Origin: Actinoplanes xinjiangensis
Lineage (GTDB): Bacteria; Actinomycetota; Actinomycetes; Mycobacteriales; Micromonosporaceae
Reading direction: 5' to 3'
Assembly (NCBI RefSeq): GCF_003148685.1
Contig: NZ_QGGR01000042.1
Span: 1 to 59,842 of the forward strand
DNA: 59,842 nt
Both the position numbers and the translations under genes were made by a program. The notes below the pieces were generated by a model. It saw nothing but the letters and a program-made list of their open reading frames with translations, ran no database searches and was not told the origin of the DNA. Positions 54,439 through 59,842 of the stretch are shown here, piece by piece. Each line of letters opens with the position of its first letter. Position 1 is the first letter of the stretch.

Positions 54439-56148
54439 GTGACCATCGTTCCCCGGCACCGTCTCGCCGAGTCTGAGAACAGTGAACGGAATCGGCCTCG
54501 GAGCCTCGATCCGCAGGAACTCGGGTTCACCCGGAAAGGCCCGATCGGCTGGCTCGCCCCATTACTGCTGCTCAGCACCGGTCTGCGGACGCTGCTGCAC
54601 ATCCTGTTCGGGGCCTACCTGGACAAGCGGGAGTTGCAGAACTCGCTCGACGGTGACGTCTTCGATCACTCGGCCACCGCGACCGGGGATCTCTGGCTGG
54701 ACTACGTGGCCGACCTCGGGGACGGGTTCAACGCCACCTACTCGATCGCCTACCTGCTGGCACAGGAGGAACTCGAGGTCGACGGTGAGCGGCTGCCCCG
54801 CGGACGGCTGCTGCTGATGGGCGGCGACCAGGTGTATCCGCTGGCCAGCGGGGACGGCTACGAGAACCGGATGAAGGGGCCGTATCGTGCGGCGCTGCCC
54901 GAGGCACCGGCCGGGGCGCCACGGCCCACGCTGTTCGCGCTGCCCGGCAACCACGACTGGTACGACGGGCTGACCGCCTTCCTGCGGCTCTTCGCCCGGC
55001 GTAAGGACGGCCACATCGGCGGGTGGCGGACCGAGCAGCGGCGGTCGTACTTCGCGGTGAAGCTGCCCGCGAACTGGTGGCTGTTCGCGGTGGACGAGCA
55101 GTTCGGGGCCTACATCGACGATCCGCAGCTGCTCTACTTCGAGCGGGCGGCCGAGCACGTCGGGCCGGAGGACCGGGTGATCCTGATGACCCCGTCACCG
55201 ACGTGGGTCAAGGGCCGGCAGAACCCGGACGCGTACGACGCGGTCGACTACTTCATCCGGACCATCCTGGCACCCACCCAGGCGCAGGTGCGGGTGCTCG
55301 TCTCCGGGGACCTGCACCACTACGCGCGCTACTCCGGCGAGGACCGGGAGTTGATCACCTGCGGTGGCGGTGGGGCGTACACGCTCGGCACGCAGAACCT
55401 GCCGGACCACCTGATGGTGCCGCCGAAGGAGACGCTGACCCGCAGCAGCAGCCGCAGCCGACGCTACGAGCAGCGGGCGACCTTCCCCGACACGAAGTCG
55501 TCGTGGCGGATGGGCTGGGGCGTCTTCTACCGGGTGCCGCGGCGCAACGCCGGGTTCGCCACGATGCTCGGCGTCATCCACACGCTGACCATGCTGGCCA
55601 TGGCGGGCGCGGCCAGCCAGGGCGGCAACATCCAGCGGCTGTTCAGCATCCCGCTGGTGCTCATGCTGGTGCTGATCATGGCGGGCACCGTGCTGTTCGC
55701 CAAACCGGACGGACATGTACGGCACTGGGTCCTCGGGGCGGCCCACGGCCTGGCGCAGATCGGGCTGGCGGTCGGCGGAACCTGGGTGTGGGAGCAGTTC
55801 CCGTTCCGCAACTGGCAGTGGCCCGGACCGTTGGCGGTGGCCGCGGTCGCCTACGGACCCCTGATCGCGATCGTCGCCACCCAGCTCCTGGCGCTCTACC
55901 TGCTGATCGCCGCCCGGTTCGACGTCAACCTGAACGAGCTCTACGCCGGTCAGGGCATCGAACATGCGAAGAGTTTCCTGCGCCTGCACATCAGCGCCGA
56001 CGGGACCCTCACGATCCACCCGCTCGGAGTCCAGCGGATCTGCAAGGACTGGGAGGCCGACCCGGACGGCGAGCCGCACGCGCCGTGGATGCGACCGCGA
56101 ACACCGCTCACCGTGCACCGCATCGAGTCGCCCGTCACGGTCGACTGA
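54439..56148 (+). CDS. Membrane-associated metallophosphoesterase
   Basis: A 569-residue protein. A hydrophobic helix near residue 40 (PLLLLSTGLRTLLHILFGAYL) precedes a calcineurin-like phosphoesterase domain. The metal motifs include GDQVYPLAS, GNHDWYDG and GDLHHYARY (His-His); the first Asp, in VADLGDGFNATY, takes the place of D-x-H. Three or four further membrane helices follow from about residue 375 (FATMLGVIHTLTMLAMAGAAS, LFSIPLVLMLVLIMAGTVLF, LAVAAVAYGPLIAIVATQLLALYLLIA). Substrate unknown. GTG 54439 has GGGAGG 8 bases upstream. Confidence 0.88.
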   Translation: MTIVPRHRLAESENSERNRPRSLDPQELGFTRKGPIGWLAPLLLLSTGLRTLLHILFGAYLDKRELQNSLDGDVFDHSATATGDLWLDYVADLGDGFNATYSIAYLLAQEELEVDGERLPRGRLLLMGGDQVYPLASGDGYENRMKGPYRAALPEAPAGAPRPTLFALPGNHDWYDGLTAFLRLFARRKDGHIGGWRTEQRRSYFAVKLPANWWLFAVDEQFGAYIDDPQLLYFERAAEHVGPEDRVILMTPSPTWVKGRQNPDAYDAVDYFIRTILAPTQAQVRVLVSGDLHHYARYSGEDRELITCGGGGAYTLGTQNLPDHLMVPPKETLTRSSSRSRRYEQRATFPDTKSSWRMGWGVFYRVPRRNAGFATMLGVIHTLTMLAMAGAASQGGNIQRLFSIPLVLMLVLIMAGTVLFAKPDGHVRHWVLGAAHGLAQIGLAVGGTWVWEQFPFRNWQWPGPLAVAAVAYGPLIAIVATQLLALYLLIAARFDVNLNELYAGQGIEHAKSFLRLHISADGTLTIHPLGVQRICKDWEADPDGEPHAPWMRPRTPLTVHRIESPVTVD

Positions 56149-56182
56149 ACCCGACGATCAGCGCGTGGCCGATCCGGACGGC

Positions 56183-57037
56183 TCACGCCGTGGAGTCGTC
56201 CGCGTTGTAGTGGGCGTCGTGCGCCTGGCGGGGAGCACACACCGACGCACGGCTGCACGAACAGCGGGAGCCGTCGGCGTCCAGCCGGACCACGACCGAG
56301 TCCTTGGGAACACTGTGCGCCACCACGCGCCCGTCACCCTCCGGAGTCGTCACGCGGGTGCCGATCGACGGTGCCGAAGCCTGGAACTGCTGGTAGAGCG
56401 GGTGCTCATACTTCAGGCAACACATCAGGCGGCCGCACGCCCCGGAGATGCGCAACGGGTTGAGCGGCAGGTCCTGATCTTTCGCCATACGGATGGTGAC
56501 CGGCTCGAAATCGGTCAGGAAGGTGGCACAGCAGAGATCACGGCCGCACGAGCCGATCCCGCCCTGGACCCGCGCCGAGTCACGGGCGGAGAGCTGGCGC
56601 AACTCGACCCGGCAGTGCAGGGTGGCGCCCAGGTCGCGGACCAGCGACCGGAAGTCGACACGGTGCGGAGCCGTGAAGTAGATGGTGGTACGCGCGCCGC
56701 CGTTGCCCGGCTGATCCAGCACGTGATCGACGGTGACGACCTTCATCGGCAGGTCGTGGGCCTTGATCAGTTTCTTCGCGGCGACCTTGGCCTCGGCCTT
56801 GCGTTTGCGCACGGTCTCGTCCCGGCGCAGGTCCTGGTCGTCGGCGAGCCCGACGACCTTGGGAAACCCGGCGGTCTCCTCGTCGACCCATTGCGGCGCC
56901 CAGACGCACTCCGCCACCTCGGGACCGTCATCGGTCGGCACCAGCACGCGGTCACCGACAGCCGGGGTGAAACCGGCGGGATCGAGGTAGTAGAGGCGGC
57001 CGTACCGGTTGAAACTGACCGCGCACAGCATGCCCAT
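56183..57037 (-). CDS. ricT: RicT/YaaT (PSP1 C-terminal domain) protein
   Basis: A 284-residue protein of the PSP1/RicT family. In Bacillus RicT (YaaT) acts with RicA and RicF in RNA processing and sporulation. It starts GMLCAVSFNRYGRLYYLDPAG. The conserved Cys clusters are GSCGRDLCCATFL and GACGRLMCCLKYEHPLYQ, used for Fe-S or metal binding in RicT; the C-terminal CSCSRASVC is a further cluster. ATG 57037 is 7 bases after TAGGGT, so it is probably leaderless. Convergent with the phosphoesterase, divergent from the next gene. Confidence 0.92.
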   Translation of the reverse strand: MGMLCAVSFNRYGRLYYLDPAGFTPAVGDRVLVPTDDGPEVAECVWAPQWVDEETAGFPKVVGLADDQDLRRDETVRKRKAEAKVAAKKLIKAHDLPMKVVTVDHVLDQPGNGGARTTIYFTAPHRVDFRSLVRDLGATLHCRVELRQLSARDSARVQGGIGSCGRDLCCATFLTDFEPVTIRMAKDQDLPLNPLRISGACGRLMCCLKYEHPLYQQFQASAPSIGTRVTTPEGDGRVVAHSVPKDSVVVRLDADGSRCSCSRASVCAPRQAHDAHYNADDSTA

Positions 57038-57044
57038 GCGATCA

Positions 57045-57050
57045 ACCCTA
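57045..57050 (-). promoter_or_regulatory. -10 box of a probable leaderless promoter (ricT)
   Basis: TAGGGT on the minus strand, 7 bases before ATG 57037. Confidence 0.55.
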
Positions 57051-57183
57051 CGACGGTTGGCAAGCCGTACCAAATGCCGGATTTGAACTACCCGCGCGGG
57101 TTGTCCCATAGATGCTGCGCAACCGGACTAATCGACCCTCGTTGGCCAGTCCCGTAGACGCCTACGTCTCGAGAGGACCAGCC

Positions 57184-58926
57184 ATGACTCCCGCCCGCTC
57201 GGTGGCCGCCAGTGTCGTAGCACTCGGGTTGGCGGGCACGCTGACCCTTCCGGCACCCGCTTCCGCGGCGGCGACCTTCGCCGCCCCACAGACGTGCGAC
57301 CGGCCCGAGCACTACGCCGCTCAATCCGCCGCCGAACTACTGCACATCGACCGGCTCGACCTTGGCCCGGCCGGCAGACCGACAACCTCATCGGGTACGA
57401 CCGGAGCCGGCGCCCCATCAGCCCGGGAACACGCCCGCGCCGGCGGAAACGGTGTCAGTGTCCCCGGTGCCGGCGGGAGCGGCGCCCGCGAGGCAGGGAG
57501 CGGTCACGGTGGCGCGGCGCATTCGACCATCGGGGGCGTGGGGCTCGGGGAGGTCCGGACCGTGTTGATCGCGGACCGACCGGTGAACTCGGCCGGCGCG
57601 GCCCGGATACTGAACGGACGGGTCCCCGGATCCAAGTCCCGCAACGAGCTGGCACTGCAGAAGGCTCCGCCGGTCCACCCGAAGGCGGACACACGGCGTA
57701 CCGGATCCAAGAAGTTCGGCCCGATGCAGGTCGGTGACGGCAGCCTCCGCGCACGCGCGGTATGGGCACACGGCATGGCCTGCGGAAATGCGACAGGCGA
57801 CACCTCCTCGGCGGCGGCCGAGATCAGCCGTCTGACGATCGCCGGAGGCGGAAGCGCAGCACTGGTACGAGTACCGGAGAAGATCACCAGCCGCAGCGGA
57901 ACCGCCCTGCGCCTCCGCGGCGGCGTCCCGCAGTCGACCGGTTCCGCGACCATCACCGCCGGCCGGATCAGCCTGGTCGACAACGAGGTCCGACTCCGGG
58001 TGCTGCGAGCCCCGGAACTGCGGGCCAGCATGACCGCAAAGGGTCAGAGCCGTGTCGACTACCAGCCCGCCGTCGTCGAGATCGTCGGCAAGAACGGCAA
58101 GAAGAGCCGATTGAGTACGGCCGGTGACCACATTGACATCACGCTCAGTGATGAAATGCGCGTGCTGGAGTCGCTGCCCTCGCGTCTCGACCCGATCGGG
58201 GACCTTCCGTTGCCACAGGTTTCCGGCCTTCCGATGATCAGCAGGCCTGAAACCACTCCCACCCCCGACACCAAGCCGGGATCCACCCTGCGGATCGCCC
58301 TCGGCGAGGTCCGCCATGCGAACAAGAACAACGCCATCGCGGCCCGGGCCACCGCGATCCGGGTGACACTGACGCGCAATGTGGACGCCCGGTCCGATCG
58401 GCCACATGACAAAACGTCCACTCTGGTCGCCGACCTGAGGATCGGCATGCTCGAAGCTGCGGCGGTAGCCCCGAGCGGCAAGGTATCCGGCCGGTCGAAG
58501 GGGTCTGGGCAGACCTCACCGCAGAACGGTGACCCCGGTCACGGCAACACCTCGGGCCGGGGAGGCACTCACGGCAACAACGGCGCCCCAGGCCAGGCCG
58601 ACTCGATCGGCCAGAACGGCATCCCGGGCCAAGGCGGCGCGGTGAACCAGAACGGCGCACTGGGCCAGGGCAGCACGGTGGGCCAGAACGGCATCCCAGG
58701 CCAGAGCGGCACGGCGGACCGGAGCGGCACCCCCGACCACAGCGGCGCGCTCGGCCAGAGCGGAGCATTCGGCCAAGATGGCTCCGGTTTTGACACGGCC
58801 CTGGGTAGCGGCGCGCTACCCATCACCGGCCGCCGCGTGGTGTCCCTGCTGATCGCGGGCGCCGTCATGATCATCGCTGGTGCGGCAGCCGTAGCCCTGA
58901 CCGCACGCCGCCGCAAGCGTTCATAA
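57184..58926 (+). CDS. LPXTG-anchored surface protein with a collagen-like region
   Basis: A 580-residue secreted protein. Signal peptide (TPARSVAASVVALGLAG...LPAPASAAA), then a helical/beta N-terminal region with several CxxC-free Cys, then about 440-535 a Gly-rich region of mostly G-X-Y triplets: GQN GIP GQG, GQN GIP GQS, GTP DHS GAL GQS. Every third to fourth Gly is replaced by D, N or S. LPITG at about 545-549, a hydrophobic helix and RRRKRS complete a sortase signal. ATG 57184 has AGAGGA upstream. The last codons start a 26-bp tandem array. Confidence 0.85.
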   Translation: MTPARSVAASVVALGLAGTLTLPAPASAAATFAAPQTCDRPEHYAAQSAAELLHIDRLDLGPAGRPTTSSGTTGAGAPSAREHARAGGNGVSVPGAGGSGAREAGSGHGGAAHSTIGGVGLGEVRTVLIADRPVNSAGAARILNGRVPGSKSRNELALQKAPPVHPKADTRRTGSKKFGPMQVGDGSLRARAVWAHGMACGNATGDTSSAAAEISRLTIAGGGSAALVRVPEKITSRSGTALRLRGGVPQSTGSATITAGRISLVDNEVRLRVLRAPELRASMTAKGQSRVDYQPAVVEIVGKNGKKSRLSTAGDHIDITLSDEMRVLESLPSRLDPIGDLPLPQVSGLPMISRPETTPTPDTKPGSTLRIALGEVRHANKNNAIAARATAIRVTLTRNVDARSDRPHDKTSTLVADLRIGMLEAAAVAPSGKVSGRSKGSGQTSPQNGDPGHGNTSGRGGTHGNNGAPGQADSIGQNGIPGQGGAVNQNGALGQGSTVGQNGIPGQSGTADRSGTPDHSGALGQSGAFGQDGSGFDTALGSGALPITGRRVVSLLIAGAVMIIAGAAAVALTARRRKRS

Positions 58927-59130
58927 CCGCCCGCCGCCGCAAGCGTTCATAACCGCCTGCCGCCGCAAGCGGGCATGACTGCCCATCGCCGCAAGCGGGC
59001 ATGACTGCCCATCGCCGCACAGGTTCATGACTCCCGGTACTGCAAAGGTTCACTGCCCTCACCGCCGCAGGCGTTCATGGGCGCCGCGAGCGTTCATGGC
59101 TTCCAAGGCGCTGCAACCGTTCATGATCTC
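58907..59130. repeat. 26-bp tandem array that starts inside the surface-protein stop codon region
   Basis: Units start GCCGCCGCAAGCG at 58907, 58933 and 58959, with degenerate copies at 58985 and 59011 and more decayed ones to about 59130 (CGTTCATG persists). The first unit codes for RRRKRS and contains the stop TAA; later copies carry TAA, TGA or no stop. Confidence 0.85.
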
Positions 59131-59810
59131 CCGACGCAGAGCACTTATATAACCCTGCACCGCCGCACAGCCCTTATCACCGCAAGGCGGGCGTCAATGC
59201 CACAACGCGAGGGTCATCCGCCTCGCACCGCGCGCCTCTGGCCCCGGCAGGCCACATTGGAGCGCGGAAGTGCGCCGGCCGTTAGCTGGGGGAAGAAGGA
59301 AGGTCGGCAGAGGTGTGCGATCGACCCCCGCACTCCTCTGCCACCACCCTCGGTGGCACACGATCTCGGCCGCTGCATCGACGCTGGTCCATCAAAGCGA
59401 ACCCGCCAGCGTTTTCGTGCAAGGTGTCCCGGCTGAATGCCTGATATCAGCACACCCGCGAATCAGGATTGAATCACCGCCCGAGCAGGACAACAGCATC
59501 ACCGCGGGAGCAGGACAGCAGCAGCACCGCGCGAAGGATGCACAGCGGCAAACCGGCGGAGAGCGGAACGGCAGCAATCCCCCGCAGCCAGGAGAGCTAT
59601 GGCAAGGGTGGAACCCCAACAACGGCAGTGCAGTGGATCACGTGTGGCGAACACCGGGCGGCACATGGACAGGGTTCATGTGATGCAACCCGGACGGCGA
59701 ACCACGGACAGGGTCGATCCGATGAACCGCAGAGGGCGACAAACCGGTGAGGTTCCCCCTCGGGACCGGACATCTCGAAACCAGACAGCGGTCTGGGGAA
59801 GGATGTTCCG
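58927..59810. other. Right-hand gene-free interval
   Basis: Nearly 900 bases without a convincing gene. The 26-bp array (to 59130), a 25-bp tandem pair (59483-59532), and a candidate left end of an insertion sequence near 59748 are the only structures. Open frames here lack RBS and resemble no family. Confidence 0.6.
59483..59532. repeat. 25-bp tandem pair
   Basis: GAGCAGGACAACAGCATCAC and GAGCAGGACAGCAGCAGCAC begin 25 bases apart at 59483 and 59508, with a few differences. Confidence 0.75.
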
Positions 59811-59842
59811 GTGCCTCGTCCCTCGAAGTATCCCGAGCAGTT
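59811..59842 (+). mobile_element. 5' end of an IS3-type transposase gene (OrfA), cut by the window edge
   Basis: GTG at 59811 opens PRPSKYPEQ, the usual N-terminus of IS3-family OrfA (M-P-R-P-S-K-Y-P-E-E-F...). GGAAGGA lies 8 bases upstream. A possible left inverted repeat starts at TGAGGTTCCCCC near 59748; the rest is outside the window, so the family is inferred from ten codons. Confidence 0.6.

Noticed and set aside
58907..59130. Possible CRISPR or origin iterons
   Set aside because: The 26-bp units are contiguous without spacers and the first is coding; no dnaA boxes or replication gene nearby.
59270..59683. A 137-codon frame at the right end
   Set aside because: No RBS, mixed codon use and repeat content; no domain recognised.
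1..59842. A secondary-metabolite gene cluster
   Set aside because: No polyketide, NRPS, terpene or RiPP core genes; the seven MFS genes are scattered and of different subfamilies.

Overview
The window is chromosomal DNA from a high-GC actinomycete. The lifestyle markers are SepH, RicT, DUF397/Xre-DUF5753 pairs, an XPB-type repair helicase, bacterial NHEJ and a futalosine-type menaquinone pathway. Together they fit a filamentous, sporulating actinobacterium, and Micromonosporaceae such as Actinoplanes is my best guess (inference, not proven). Gene density is normal, most genes have strongly G/C-ending codons, and many start codons lie 6-7 bases after a TANNNT box, the pattern of leaderless transcripts.

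Layout. 0.1-5.3 kb: minus-strand sugar unit (GH65 phosphorylase, beta-phosphoglucomutase, HATPase anti-sigma-like protein, MsmK/UgpC-type ABC ATPase). 5.3-9 kb: gene-poor and repeat-rich, with only a PspC protein, a DUF4230 protein and a small conserved protein. 9-12.6 kb: nitroreductase, aldose epimerase, a frameshifted MFS gene and PdxH. 12.7-16.9 kb: citrate synthase, SerC, SepH and ThpR. 16.9-20.6 kb: a TetR with two perfect operators facing a small membrane protein, then an MFS exporter with a MarR. 20.6-26.4 kb: NCS2 purine permease, DUF2530, DUF3027, an MFS protein with a long disordered tail, and mqnB. 26.6-33 kb: accessory block of MFS, TetR, GH1 glucosidase, MFS and a secreted M19-like hydrolase. 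It lies between mqnB and mqnD. 33-40 kb: mqnD, cold-shock protein, HAD phosphatase, a small protein, the XPB partner protein and XPB. 40-42.7 kb: a trpB-trpA-gntR operon behind one 29-bp palindromic operator. 42.7-45.6 kb: NHEJ genes (LigD-type polymerase, ATP ligase, Ku). 45.6-54.3 kb: Nudix, MFS, secreted and membrane proteins, an Xre/DUF397/DUF397 regulatory cluster, another MFS and a sortase-anchored protein. 54.3-59 kb: tRNA-Thr(CGT), a membrane metallophosphoesterase, RicT, and a collagen-like LPXTG surface protein. The window ends in the first codons of an IS3-type transposase.

The most notable signals are the degenerate tandem repeat arrays. Several begin in or next to a gene's stop codon: 7.3-7.68, 8.5-8.69, 26.2-26.4 and 58.9-59.1 kb. 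A fifth, with an 18-bp unit, fills 5.55-5.82 kb. Second is the stand-alone trpBA operon with its own GntR/UTRA regulator and a near-ideal operator. Third are the paired TetR operators that cover a leaderless promoter. I see no CRISPR array, prophage, plasmid origin or large biosynthetic gene cluster.
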